Notes: generated by a model from the sequence alone, not told the origin. 64,000 bases of DNA from Bromus sterilis (GCA_950022295.1 OX465597.1:262633016-262697015); one strand, 5' to 3'. Shown: positions 1 through 11,612, counted from the first letter of the stretch. Numbers and translations are program-made.

Positions 1-572
1 GACCAAGTGAATTTTCTGCCAATAAGGGGGAGCTCTTTAAGGTTCAGATCATCAATTGCTGCTCTGAAACTTCTAATCAGCCTTAGGTTCAGGTTTCGGT
101 TGCTCTTCTCGTCCGCACGACTAATTAGATTGAAGTCGCCTAAGATAAGCCATTCCGACGGACATTGGGGTTGAAGGGCGCGGATTTCCTCGAGGAAGGC
201 CAACTTGTCAGCTTCAAGTTGGGGGCCATAGACTCCAGTGAGCATCCATGTGGCGTTGTTCTCCAGGACAGTCACCATGGCCGAAATAGAGTGGAGCCCA
301 GTGAGGTGCGGTTGGGGCGAGATTCTGTAGTGATCAGTCGAGGCGGCAAGAAGAATTCCACCTCGAGTACCATCAGCAGGCAGGAAAACAAAATTGTCTT
401 TGAAGGCGCTGCCCAGAGTTTCAACAACAAGGTTGTTGTCGAAGGCAGCCAACTTGGTCTCTTGAAGGATGACAATTTTACAGTGGTGGTCGCTAACCAG
501 GTTGCATACAACTTTTCTTCTAGCAGGGTGATTTATGCCCCTGACATTCCAACTAATCATGGTGTGATTCAT
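1..572 (-). CDS. LINE ORF2, N-terminal endonuclease domain (partial)
   Basis: This frame is open for all 190 codons from the ATG at 572 (a second in-frame ATG lies at 560) to the window edge. It shows the order of conserved blocks of the apurinic-type endonuclease/exonuclease/phosphatase fold of LINE ORF2: SWNVRGIN at the start, then LQETKL with the metal-binding Glu, VYGP, WLILGDFNLI with the Asp and Asn of the catalytic core, and ELPLIGRKFTW near the edge. In LINEs this domain nicks target DNA to prime reverse transcription. No stop or frameshift is seen in the visible third of the protein. The rest of ORF2 (reverse transcriptase, RNase H) would lie to the left of the window. Confidence 0.9.
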   Translation of the reverse strand, partial: MNHTMISWNVRGINHPARRKVVCNLVSDHHCKIVILQETKLAAFDNNLVVETLGSAFKDNFVFLPADGTRGGILLAASTDHYRISPQPHLTGLHSISAMVTVLENNATWMLTGVYGPQLEADKLAFLEEIRALQPQCPSEWLILGDFNLISRADEKSNRNLNLRLIRSFRAAIDDLNLKELPLIGRKFTW

Positions 573-2150
573 AGATAAACTGGGATTGAACTTCAACATT
601 GGAGCATGGCAACCGCGGTAGCTACGCCTGTGCCGCGGCGGCTTCCGGGGCCGTAGGCGCGGCCGCGGCGGTGGCGCACTGGCCAGGCCGCCCGGTGGAT
701 CGAACCAGGGACGTGACAGCGGCGATGAAGCTGCTGGTGATCGGCTTCTGGTAAAGCTCCCTGTACCTATGGATATCAGCTTCCGAGGGATCCGCATCTT
801 CAGGAAGGAGCCCAGATTTCTTGAGCAGCACCGTTTGCACTTTGTCCAGGGTGTGCATGCCATAGTTAGGCTTGTGGGCGAGGTGACCGCTGCGTCTAGC
901 CGCCGAGAGCTCATCCCCTTTCAGTGGGCGAGTCGCTTTCTTCATCGGCGGTGGAGGGGGGGGGTGGGGATGAGCGGCTGACAGGCAGGCTTGGTGAAAG
1001 AGGAGATGAAATCTCGGAGCTGGATGTCCTCAGCGGAGAGAGCGGGGTCAAAGGAGATCAGGTCCGCCAACGGGTAAGCAGGATGGTCCACCAGCGGCTC
1101 AGGGGCCGAAGGGAGGGTCAGGTCCACCAGGGGGCCAACAATCGCCAAGGGGCCAGGCCCAGGAGAGAGAGGGCTTGGCGCAATAGCGGCCTCCAAAGTC
1201 ACCCGTGGCCCAAAGGAGGGGGCAAGCGAGGGGAGAGCTCCAGCTGTACCGTTGACCGCATCCTCGCGGACAGGCGTGCTGTGCATGGCGACCGGTGACA
1301 GGCCCGACAAGGCAGGGGCAGACGGCACTCCTGTTCCCGCAGGAGACATGGAAGAGGAAACTGGCGACTGAGCGATGGCGGACGGGTATTGGGGGCAGAC
1401 CAGGTTCTCCTCTGTTGACTGAGATTCGGCAGGCGGGGGAGAGTGTCCGTCACGGGACAGCGGAGCGGGCTGCACAGTTGTCTCTGCATGGCAGTGCTCC
1501 TGTCCGTCAGAGATGATGGCATGAGCCCTGCGGGAATCTGGAGGCACCAACTCAAACGGGGCAAGGGCGCGGTTGACGGCGTCTTCTTCTCCGTTAGGGC
1601 ACCCGTCGTGGCGCCGGTGCTGGCTGTTGTAGGGGCCGAGGATGCTTGCTTGTCCATTGCCGCCGCCTCGGTCACGGCTGAGGTTGGTAGAAGGGCCAAG
1701 GGGGTGGCGGGAGCTGCCAGCCGGCGGCGTGCCAGCGCCCCCAGCAGATCCTCCATCTCCGCCGCCTCCACCGAAGCCGAGGCGGGAGTGCACCGGTCCC
1801 CTGCCCCGCCTGGCCGGGTAGGTGCCATCTTCAAACTTTGGCATCCAGCGGTAGTGCCATTTGGCACAGTCATCATAGCCTGTCGAGTTGTCAGAGGGAA
1901 TGCCGCTGATGTCGTTGTGGGAGCTGCGGCCGCTGTCATAGCCCAGCTCCGGTTGCGCCGTGTAGTCGTGGACGCGCTCGAGGTGGAGGAGCACGGGATA
2001 GAAGAGCATGTCAACAGGATCGAGGCGTCGCAGGCTCCCCCCATCTTCATCCATCATCTGGCGGTGGAAGTCCGCGGAATCCTGGTCGGCCGGCTCTTCA
2101 ATGGTGAGGGTGTAGTGTAGTATTCCTACATTGCAAGCATATATTGTTAA
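1..2150 (-). mobile_element. LINE-type non-LTR retrotransposon, 3' part outside window
   Basis: Reading right to left, this is a LINE: an ORF1-like proline/serine-rich region is followed, after a gap of about 50 bases, by the endonuclease start of ORF2. ORF2 runs off the left window edge, so reverse transcriptase and the poly(A) tail are not visible and no target duplication can be tested. No CCHC zinc knuckle is visible in the ORF1 part, which suggests that the 5' end is truncated, as is common in plant LINEs. The right boundary is uncertain (about 2080-2190). Confidence 0.85.
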
Positions 2151-2183
2151 TAAAAGGAAAGTTGATGAATGATAGTTGCTCAT
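622..2183 (-). pseudogene. LINE ORF1 remnant (frameshifted)
   Basis: Two adjacent minus-strand reading frames look like one broken ORF1. The upstream frame (2183-942) contains AKWHYRWMPKFEDGTYP followed by a Gly-, Ser- and Pro-rich stretch. The downstream frame (945-622) carries MKKATRPLKGDELSAARR and a short conserved-looking helical tail ending just before ORF2. They meet in a C-homopolymer (G-run on the plus strand, 956-964), so a single-base indel there is the simplest break. ORF1 of plant LINEs encodes a nucleic-acid-binding partner of ORF2. I see no zinc knuckle or RRM, so this is only its C-terminal half. The first ~40 residues of the upstream frame may be flanking DNA. Confidence 0.6.
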
Positions 2184-2314
2184 CCAACTTTCCGTTACGA
2201 TGGTATGTCATCTTTATTGTAACTAGTAGTAATCATGGAGTAATGCTACACATGCAATTACAGGTTGAGTTTGTTTACAAGCTGACATGGCAAAAAACGA
2301 TGGGAGTGTCTACG

Positions 2315-2354
2315 TCTCAATCGACTGAGACCTAGTTAGGTCTCAATCGAGTGA
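2315..2354. repeat. Left quasi-palindromic flank repeat
   Basis: About 40 bases built from TCTCAATCGACTGAGACC, TAGTTA and GGTCTCAATCGAGTGA, nearly self-complementary. It matches the reverse complement of 11891-11930 at about 33 of 40 positions. The two copies bracket the 26-bp minisatellite and the copia insertion within it. They could be the inverted ends of one old foldback-like element, but because each copy is itself quasi-palindromic, direct and inverted orientation are hard to tell apart. Bases 2190-2314 and 2355-2602 hold nothing else I recognise. Confidence 0.45.
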
Positions 2355-2602
2355 CGTTACTGTAGGCGGGTTAGGCATGTTAAGTGCCTTTGTTTTTCTA
2401 GGTTGTTTTCACGTCTGTTACCGGGCTTGTTTTTTGACCCGCGCATGCAAAAACCAAATTGGATAATTAGGAAAAAAATGTTGTACATGTAAGGCATTTT
2501 ATTATTTGTTCACAAGTACAGGAAAATACAACTATAGCCATGTAGAACGTGTGTGTCAAGATGTTAAAACAAACAGAAATATAGACACGCCACCATAGTA
2601 CA

Positions 2603-3073
2603 CACATATAATTGCGGTCGGGTGTGCGGACATGCAGTTGTGGTCGAGTGTATAGACATGCAGTTGCGGTCGGGTGTGCAGACATGTAATTGCGGTCGGG
2701 TGTGCGGACATGCAATTGCGGTCGGGTGTGCAGACATGTAATTGCTGTCGGGTGTGCGGAAATGCAGTTGCGGTCGGTTCTTTGGATATGCAGTTGCACC
2801 CGGGTCTATGGACATGCAGTTGCATCCGGGTGTATAGACATGCAGTTGCGGTCGGTTCTATGGATATGCATATGCGGTCGGGTTCTGTGGACATGCGGTT
2901 GCACCCGGTTCTATAGACATGCAGTTTCACCCGGGTTTATGGACATGCAGTTGCGGCCGTTTCTATGGACATGCAATTGCATCCCGATTTTATGGACATA
3001 CAGTTGCACCCGGGTCTATAAACATGCAGTTGCGGTGGGTTCTATGGACATGCAGTTGCACCCGGGTCTATAG
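2603..3073. repeat. 26-bp minisatellite, left part (about 18 units)
   Basis: Head-to-tail repeats of a 26-base unit such as ACATGCAGTTGCGGTCGG followed by a variable end (GTGTGCAG, TTCTATGG, GTCTATAG). Two core variants alternate: GGTCGG-type and CACCCGG-type. The right-hand half is more mixed than the left. The array stops abruptly at 3073, where the copia element begins, and resumes at 11613, so it is one array split by an insertion. Because 26 is not a multiple of three, all frames show similar pseudo-peptides, which are not genes. Confidence 0.95.
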
Positions 3074-4774
3074 TGAAGGGAATATGCCCGAGAGGCAATA
3101 ATAAAGTGGTTATTATCTTATTCCATGTTTATGATAAATGTTTATTTTCATGCTATAATTGTGTTAACCGGAAACGTTAATACATGTGTGTTTAATAAAC
3201 AGAGAAAAGGTTCCTAGTAATGCCTCTCTTTATACTAGCTTGTTGATTAACGGATGATCAAGGTTTCCTGATCATGAACATTGGATGTTGTTAATAACAA
3301 GGTCATGTCATTGGAGAATGATGTGATGAACATACACCCACAGTAGTTATAGCAATACGATCATGTCATCAAGTTTCTATTGCTGTATCAAACTTTCACG
3401 AAGTAACCCTAATCCTTAGACCATGAGATCACGTCAATCACTGACACCGGAAGAGTACTTTGATTCCATCAAACGTCACACCGTAACAGGGTGATTATAA
3501 AGGTGTCGTTGGGTACTTGGAAAGTGTTAGTTGAGGCTCGTGGATCAAGAGTGGGATTTGTCCATCCAGATGACGGAGAGATATACTCTGGGCCCTCTCG
3601 GTGATATCACATTGACATCGCTTGCAAGCACGTGACTGGCTCACGAGGATGTTATATCACGGAACGAGTAAAGAGTACTTGTCGGTAACGAGATCGAACT
3701 AGGTATGGATGATACCAAATGATCGGATCTCGGACAAGTAAAATATCGCGAGACAAAAGGAATTGGTTACGGAGTAATGGTTCACACGATCACTAGTTCA
3801 TCGTTGAGTAAGTGGGAGTCATCATGGATCTCCAGATCCCTCTGATGATTATTGATCGGAGAAGAGTCTCTGTCATGTCCATTTTATTCACGAACCGTAG
3901 GGTGACACACTTAAGGATTCGTTGACGCGTTTGAGTGGATACGGAACGCCGGAGAATATACTGGACAGCACATGGACTGTTTTGATAAAACTGCTGGAAT
4001 AGTTTCGGTATATCAAAATAGTGCAAGGGGATAATTGTTAATGTGTTCATTGAATGAAGTGTTCATCAATGAAGTACTCATTGAATGAAGTGTTCATTAA
4101 TTTGAGTGACATTAAACAAGATAATTAAAAGTGTTTTAATGTGATAAAACTCTTGGAATTTTGAGTGGAGATTTATGGAAATTATGGGAATAATGTGTGA
4201 CCCTTTGTTTTTGTGAGTGGAGAGTCCACCCGCATGATGAGGGGAGAGGTGGGGGCACCTCTTGGGGCGTGCTACCCCTTGGGGGCTGCCTCCCCCTCCT
4301 CCTATATATAGATGGGTGGAGGTCCTCACACATCCAACTCATTCCTCCATCTCTCATATGCCCTTTGGTTGGCATCTTCCTCCCCTTGATAGCTGATCCA
4401 GTTTCACGAGTACGGTGCTTAGGCGAAGCCCTGCTCAAGATCTTCTCTACCACCACCACCACTATGTTGTAGTGCTGCTGGAGTTCCCGAGGATCCACTA
4501 CTTCCGCTGCCCAACTGGAGCAAGGGGCGGAGGTCGTCGCTGATCCGTACGTGTGACCGATTACGGAGGCGCTGCCCGTTTGTGGCGCCCATCTTCATCA
4601 CGACCTTGAGGTCGGCAAGTGATCGACTACATCACCCACGAGAATCGTTCTCGTTAAAGCTTTTTGGTCTTCGAGGGTGAGTCCTTCTCAAACCGTTACA
4701 AGTTGTCTCCTAGATGTGATCTTGGCAGTTGCAATCGTAGGAAAATTTTTGTTTTCTATGCAACGAACCCTTCA
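3074..4774 (+). repeat. Copia 5' LTR
   Basis: Starts TGAAGGGAATATGCCCGAG and ends CAACGAACCCTTCA. It has the same length as the 3' LTR. No difference is seen in roughly the first 900 bases. The seven I found lie in the last ~800, and in six of them this copy has G or C where the 3' LTR has A or T. Open frames inside it on either strand are by-products and recur identically in the other LTR. Confidence 0.95.
4302..4311 (+). promoter_or_regulatory. TATA box of the copia 5' LTR promoter
   Basis: CTATATATAG lies about 1230 bases into the LTR, followed by GC-balanced sequence suited to a transcription start about 30 bases downstream (near 4335-4345). LTR promoters of this group use such TATA boxes. 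The start site itself is inferred. The equivalent box in the 3' LTR is at 11140-11149. Confidence 0.6.
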
Positions 4775-4775
4775 G

Positions 4776-4788
4776 TGGTATCAGAGCC
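4776..4788 (+). other. Copia primer binding site
   Basis: TGGTATCAGAGCC begins one base after the 5' LTR. This is the standard plant sequence complementary to the 3' end of initiator methionine tRNA, used to prime minus-strand DNA synthesis. Confidence 0.9.
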
Positions 4789-7060
4789 TCGTCTATGCGT
4801 AGATGCTTTGTACGGTTAGAACACATAGAGATGTGGGCGTTGATCCTCTAGTTGTTACCCTCTTTTGTGCACTTGTTCATATTGCGGCAATGTTGGATTG
4901 AAGCGGCCCTAAGCGCAGATTGCGTGTCACGCTTGACATACGGCTTGTACCGTATAAAGTGGCTTTGGGGGTGTCAGTTTCTCTAACATTAGTGATATGG
5001 CATTTGCAACGGAGGGCCCTGGAAAGGGATGAAAAGAAACAACTAGCGAATCAACGTTGTGGTTCTTGTTCGTAGGTAAGATCGGTTCTTTCCTAGGAAG
5101 CCCAAAACCACGTAAAATTTGCAAAGATAATTTAGAAGCGTCTAACTTGTTTTTGCAGGGCATGTGATGTGATATGGTCATTGTTACAAAATTGTTGTAT
5201 GAAATGAGATTTATTGTAAACAACCGGCAGGAGCCATATGGTTGTGTTTTTCCTTTTTAAGGCCTGCGTGCTGTAGATATATCCATGAGATATATTGTAA
5301 TGGAGAAGGACGACCATGGTGGTGGCGCCATGGACCTTGGTGCCGCGCCGGTGGCATGATGGGGATCATACCAAGACGCACAAGATGGAGATCTAATGCG
5401 AGAAGGACCATATCATATCACATTATCCATGCATGTGATGTTTATCCTTTTATGCATCTTATTTTGCTTAGTTACGATCATGATCGCTTCGGTAGCATTA
5501 TAAGATGATCCCTCTCACTTAATATCAAGATAATTATATGTTCTTCCTTAGTATGCACCGTTAAGAAAGTTCGTCGTTTCGAGACACCACGTGATGATCG
5601 GGTGTGATAGACTCTACGTTCGCATACAACGGGTGTTTTCAAGCCTAGCATGTACAGACATGGCCTTGAAACACATGCAAATACTAAGGTTCTACTTGGC
5701 GAGCCTAGCATGTACAGACATGGCCTCGGAACATGGACCGAAAGGTTAAGCACGAGTCATATGGATGATATGATGAACCATATTGAGATGCTCGCCCTTG
5801 CAGCTACACTGCCTCACGTGATGATCGGTCGTGGTGTAGTGAATTTGGTTCGTGTAATCACCAAAGACGACTCGAGGGATGTTGTTTTTGAGTGGGAGTT
5901 AGATGAACTCATTTTATCATGAACTAAATCAAAGTGAATTTGCATAGTTCGTTGTAGTCATTGGCATTTGTTTACTACCTTTGCGCTTAGCTATAATTGA
6001 GATAATAGAACTATAGAATTCTGGATATTTAACTTTACGGACTGGTACCGTATTGTTTGAGTGTCAATCTAAAGTTTAAAGTCTTATTGCAAACTTTAGC
6101 AAACCTTGCTTACTCAATGAAGTTTAATAATGTGTATTAAATCAAGAGTAACAATTCCAGTGTTAGTGTCTAAGTATCACACTTACCTCCATGATCCTTG
6201 ATATTCAAATGTTGTTTGTTATTATCAAGGTTATCTAGGAGCTGAAAGGATTGTTTCAGAAACTATCATGTGTGGAAGATATAGCAATATCTGAAACAAT
6301 GTTTAGTTGCAATGTGATAGAGTAAAATTTAGTGAGAAACATGTTCTCATATTGTATGAGAATTTGTGAAGGTTGGAGACACTATGTGTCCTAATCTCCC
6401 AAAAAGGTTTTGGGAACTAATATTGTACTCACAGTTTGTCCCTATGAGCTATGGTAGCTTTTTCATGAAAGTTGTCATGATAGGATGAATGGAAGATGCT
6501 GGTAAAAAAGTTTACTGCACTAAAAGATTGCTAAAGAATGGAATTTGTAAGAACACCAAACATTTGATGACGGTGATCTACATCAAAGTGAGAATCAAAG
6601 GGTGTTAGTATTTGACTAACACACTTTGGATTATGTGTCATTTGAATGGTACCACAAGTGATGTTGATAAATTCTTCTAAAAAGGAAAGGAATTGCTGAA
6701 AGAGGATCTGAAAAATATTTTGGCGGAAAAGAAAAAGGAAAAGACTGGAAATGTCCAGCTCGGGTATATAGATGATATACATGTTATGGGTATATTAATT
6801 GCTTGTTAAAACAGTGTGATTCTTGAGTATTGGATACTGATTGGTTGGTATGAAGTGTCATACAGAACAACACAATACAAGAGTTGCAATGGCCTGAGTA
6901 ACTAGCAAATGAATATGGGATGATTCTCATCAAAAACAAAATAAAGTGTTATTGTGTTTATCGTTGGAATTAAACCTAGCCTTCAAGATTTATTTGAATA
7001 ATTGTTATTCTGTTCTGGTGTTATACGAACAATAGTTGTTCAAATTATCACCATATTCAT
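4789..7060 (+). pseudogene. Degenerate copia gag region / leader
   Basis: This stretch occupies the position of the leader and gag of a BARE1/Angela-type element, but no frame stays open beyond about 90 codons. Short direct repeats occur (for example GCATGTACAGACATGGCC at 5649 and 5709). A lysine-rich piece near 6725-6750 may be the basic end of gag. I cannot trace a capsid domain or zinc knuckle. Confidence 0.45.
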
Positions 7061-9640
7061 AGAAGATGGATGAACTCTATAAATCTTGTTGGAGAAATCA
7101 CATCCATAATAACTGATGCTAAACATGTCGCAAGACAAATGATTAGAAGATCACTTATGAGTGACACCACCGTTTGAATCATATTGGAAAGAAACACATG
7201 AAGAAACTCCATGGTAATGGAATTTTGGAGTCTTTTGATTTTGAATCAATTGACGGTTGTGAGAAATTTCTAGAGATGATTGAAACACCGTTTAAATCAT
7301 ATTGGAAAGATAACATGAAGAAACTCCATGTTGGTGGAATTTTGGAGTCTTTTGATTTTGAATCAACTGACGCTTGTAAGAATTTCCTAGAAATGATTGA
7401 AACTCCGTTCATAGGCCAAAGAAGGACGGACGACTAACTTATTGGACATTATACATGTTGATGTGTATAGTTCATTATGTGTAGCCGTGTGTGGTGGGTC
7501 TTATAACTTCATATACTTTAACCGAGGATTTGAGTGAATATATGTGTATATTTACTTGATAAGGAAGAAGTATGAAATGTTTGAAAATGTTCAAATAAAT
7601 TTCAAGATGAAGTGAAAATCATTGTAACGAGAAAATAAGAGTTTATGATTGGATCATAAAAGAAGATTTTTGAGTTAAAAGTTTAGCAAATGCCTGAGAG
7701 TTTAGGAATCGTTCCAAAACTTGCATTTCCCGAAACACCATAGGAGTATGGAGTGTTCGAGAGATGTAATCAAACCTTGTTTGACATGGTAAGGATCAAA
7801 GGTGTTATTTATAAAATTGCCATTATATTTTAAGGATTAAGCTTTAGAGACTACCGCTTTTCACTGAAAAGAGCGCCATCGAGATCCGTTGAAATGACAC
7901 CATATAAGTTATGGAATGGGATAAAACCCAATTTGTCTTTTCTTAAATTTTGGTATGCAAGGCATATGTAAAATGTTTACAACCAAAGTCGGATAAAGTA
8001 CGTCTTTGTAGGTTATCCCAAAGTAACCGTTGGGTATTCCTCCATAACACTAAAGACAAAAGTTTTTTGTGGCTAAGAGCATCAAGTTTCTTGAGAAGGA
8101 ATTTTTGCGAAAAGTTAAGTGGGAGGACAGTAGAACTTCGATTAGGTTGTTGAACCTAAGCTTTATGTGCTAAGTGGCGCAGCGCCGGAAAGTGTCCCGG
8201 AAGCGGCCGCAATGCTCTTGGCTCCCGTGTCCCAAAGGTTGTGGTCACGGCGATCTAAGTTCCTATTGAACTTCGTAGTTTGGGTAATCGGTCAAATAGT
8301 AAGATTTGAGATTGAATCATTGTTATTTGATAATAATGGACCGACTACATGCAAAGAAGCGATGATGGGCCCTGACTCCGTCAAAATGGCTAGAAGCTAT
8401 AAAATCCGTGATAGTTCCATACACGAGAAACCAAGTTTCTGAACTTGGAAGACCCTCTAGATACTGTGTTTGGATCTATAAAGAAACAGACGTGGATGTT
8501 CTCACATCTATGAAATATTCGACATATCGTTAAAATGGTTTACGATTATGTTCAAAGAGTTGGCTATGACAAGATTTGATCTTTCATAACGATATTTAGT
8601 CTGGACGGATTATTGTAGCAACCACTACATATGCTAGTTTTTGTATATGGTAGTTGAACAAATGGAACAACGTTCTTTTAATAGAATGGTTACCTAGGAC
8701 GTGTACAGGACACGGTCCAAAGGGTTCTGTTAATTCAAAGGATGCTAAAATAGCATACAAATTTCAATGGTTGAAATAAGCATTCGCGGAGTTGGAATCT
8801 TCATCATGATGAAATTGTTAAAACGTTTAGTTTCATCAGAGACGGTGAAGATGCTTGCTTTTGCAAGAAATTAAGTGGGAGCGCTGAGACATATTTCTAA
8901 TACATTATGTAGAAGACATATTGTTGATTGGAAATGATGTATCTTTTATTGACACAGGTGAAGTTTCATTGAAAATTTGATTTTAATGGAAGATTTGGGC
9001 AAAACCAGTATATTGGGCTAATATGGTCTATATAGATAGATTGAGGTGCTAATATGGTTGGGCCGAAGTACATATATGAAATATTGAATAAGTTCAATAT
9101 GGAAACGACGAGAAAGGTTCTTGCCGCATGGAAAAGGTTGAAGCGAGATTCAAGTGTTTTGACACTTGGTGAGTAAAATCACATGAATGATTTGATCAAT
9201 CATGTACACCATGATATGTACAATTCCAGAATGTCCTATGCTCTAAATGTTATGAGCATATACCAGAATGATTCATAAGATGATCATTGGACAATAGTAA
9301 AGATATCCTTAGGTGCTTTGGAAGGACTAAGAATATATTATGTATGTTGGACAATAGTTCATTGTAAAGTGTTACATTGATACTAGTTTTGTCGCAAGAT
9401 ACAATCTAAATTTATCTCAATTTTGGAAGTGTGTTAAGGTGGCAAAATGTAATGGAAGAAAGTTCCATGATAGATTTGAAATAGTTTCAAATGGATTTGG
9501 ATGAGTTCCAAAGTTAAGACATTATAACGAATACTACAACGAAAGGCTAAGTATATGACTGCTCTAGCAGCAGCAAAGGAGGGCATTTGTGTCAAGAAGT
9601 TTGTTTGACAAACTAGGTGTAGTTCCAAGCGAGCTAATAC
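7060..9640 (+). pseudogene. Degenerate copia pol (integrase, RT and RNase H traces)
   Basis: Traces of a copia polyprotein occur in the expected order but in shifting frames. The GAG-pre-integrase-like block is at 7174-7437 (MKKLHGNGILESFDFES, present twice). The end of integrase and the following block, around SVEMTPYKLWNGIKPNLSF and VGYP, are at about 7880-8150. ILLIGNDVSFIDTG-like sequence of the RT is near 8915-8960, and EYMTALAAAKEGICVKKFV of RNase H is near 9550-9610. Many stops and frameshifts separate them, so no protein can be made. The contrast with near-identical LTRs is the main oddity. The alternative, a recent burst of mutation after insertion, does not fit because the LTRs would show it too. 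Confidence 0.75.
7172..7407 (+). repeat. 118-bp tandem duplication inside copia pol
   Basis: Two adjacent copies (7172-7289 and 7290-about 7407) differ at scattered positions and by one base in length. Each encodes the block HMKKLHGNGILESFDFES or its variant NMKKLHVGGILESFDFES, followed by FLEMIETPF. The duplication lies in the zinc-binding pre-integrase region and would disrupt that fold. Confidence 0.85.
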
Positions 9641-9900
9641 TATGAAGATCTAGTGTACGACAATAGATTCAACATGTTTTGAGCTCAAGGGACTAAGGTC
9701 TCACCGGAGGACCAAATTTATGCAATGCCATCTCATTAGTGAATGAGTGATGCGTAGAGACGCAAAGAAATGCAAATACACACGGACTTGAAGTGTCAGA
9801 TCTGGAGATTAGGTTTACCACTAGCAATGCGTATGGATAACAACTGAATGCCATAGGTGTTGGATGCGCAAGTACCAAACTAGATTATTGACTCTAGTGC

Positions 9901-9911
9901 AAGTGGGAGAC
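9901..9911 (+). other. Copia polypurine tract
   Basis: AAGTGGGAGAC sits immediately before the 3' LTR, the standard position for the RNase H-resistant primer for plus-strand DNA synthesis. Confidence 0.85.
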
Positions 9912-11612
9912 TGAAGGGAATATGCCCGAGAGGCAATAATAAAGTGGTTATTATCTTATTCCATGTTTATGATAAATGTTTATTTTCATGCTATAATTGT
10001 GTTAACCGGAAACGTTAATACATGTGTGTTTAATAAACAGAGAAAAGGTTCCTAGTAATGCCTCTCTTTATACTAGCTTGTTGATTAACGGATGATCAAG
10101 GTTTCCTGATCATGAACATTGGATGTTGTTAATAACAAGGTCATGTCATTGGAGAATGATGTGATGAACATACACCCACAGTAGTTATAGCAATACGATC
10201 ATGTCATCAAGTTTCTATTGCTGTATCAAACTTTCACGAAGTAACCCTAATCCTTAGACCATGAGATCACGTCAATCACTGACACCGGAAGAGTACTTTG
10301 ATTCCATCAAACGTCACACCGTAACAGGGTGATTATAAAGGTGTCGTTGGGTACTTGGAAAGTGTTAGTTGAGGCTCGTGGATCAAGAGTGGGATTTGTC
10401 CATCCAGATGACGGAGAGATATACTCTGGGCCCTCTCGGTGATATCACATTGACATCGCTTGCAAGCACGTGACTGGCTCACGAGGATGTTATATCACGG
10501 AACGAGTAAAGAGTACTTGTCGGTAACGAGATCGAACTAGGTATGGATGATACCAAATGATCGGATCTCGGACAAGTAAAATATCGCGAGACAAAAGGAA
10601 TTGGTTACGGAGTAATGGTTCACACGATCACTAGTTCATCGTTGAGTAAGTGGGAGTCATCATGGATCTCCAGATCCCTCTGATGATTATTGATCGGAGA
10701 AGAGTCTCTGTCATGTCCATTTTATTCACGAACCGTAGGGTGACACACTTAAGGATTCGTTGACGCGTTTGAGTGGATACGGAACGCCGGAGAATATACT
10801 GGACAGCACATGGACTATTTTGATAAAACTGCTGGAATAGTTTCGGTATATCAAAATAGTGCAAGGGGATAATTGTTAATGTGTTCATTGAATGAAGTGT
10901 TCATCAATGAAGTACTCATTGAATGAAGTGTTCATTAATTTGAGTGACATTAAACAAGATAATTAAAAGTGTTTTAATGTGATAAAACTCTTGGAATTTT
11001 GAATGGAGATTTATGGAAATTATGGGAATAATGTGTGACCCTTTGTTTTTGTGAGTGGAGAGTCCACCCACATGATGAGGGGAGAGGTGGGGGCACCTCT
11101 TGGGGCGTGCTACCCCTTGGGGGCTGCCTCCCCCTCCTCCTATATATAGATGGGTGGAGGTCCTCACACATCCAACTCATTCCTCCATCTCTCATATGCC
11201 CTTTGGTTGGCATCTTCCTCCCCTTGATAGCTGATCCAGTTTCACGAGTACGGTGCTTAGGCGAAGCCCTGCTCAAGATCTTCTCTACCACCACCACCAC
11301 TATGTTGTAGTGCTGCTGGAGTTCCCGAGGATCCACTACTTCCGCTGCCCAACTGGAGCAAGGGGCGGAGGTCGTCGCTGATCCGTACGTGTGACCGATT
11401 ACGGAGGCGCTGCCCGTTTGTGGCGCCCATCTTCATCACGACCTTGAGGTCGGCAAGTGATCGACTACATCACCCACGAGAATCGTTCTCGTTAAAGCTT
11501 TTTGGTTTTCGAGGGTGAGTCCTTCTCAAATCGTTACAAGTTATCTCCTAGATGTGATCTTGGCAGTTGCAATCGTAGGAAATTTTTTGTTTTCTATGCA
11601 ACGAACCCTTCA
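9912..11612 (+). repeat. Copia 3' LTR
   Basis: A 1701-base copy of the 5' LTR with an offset of 6838 bases throughout, so there are no net indels. Followed directly by the second TATAG target duplication and the resumed minisatellite. Confidence 0.95.

Larger units (their letters stand above)
3074..11612 (+). mobile_element. Complete copia LTR retrotransposon, BARE1/Angela-like, coding-dead
   Basis: The element is 8539 bases long with two 1701-base LTRs (TG...CA ends), a methionine-tRNA-type primer site, a purine tract before the 3' LTR, and a perfect 5-bp target duplication TATAG (3069-3073 and 11613-11617). The LTR start GAATATGCCCGAGAGGCAAT is of the Angela/BARE1/WIS type common in Triticeae. 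I count about 7 LTR differences (~0.4%). At the usual grass rate of 1.3e-8 per site per year that would be near 0.15-0.2 million years (inference). The internal 5.1 kb derives from gag-pol but is riddled with stops, so the copy was probably mobilised by proteins of another element. Confidence 0.93.

Noticed and set aside
1295..2120. Plus-strand frames of 73 and 225 codons opposite LINE ORF1
   Set aside because: Antisense shadows of GC-rich ORF1; no domain.
2603..3073. CRISPR-like array of short repeats
   Set aside because: Units are contiguous with no unique spacers, variants are graded, and the setting is a plant genome.
2467..3101. Several overlapping open frames with repeated Cys/His/Met-rich peptides on both strands
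   Set aside because: They are translations of the 26-bp minisatellite. Because 26 is not divisible by three the same peptide appears in every frame.
3793..4498. Minus-strand frames of 83-120 codons in the copia LTR
   Set aside because: They recur identically at 10631-11336 because they lie in the LTRs, and overlap one another without domain content.
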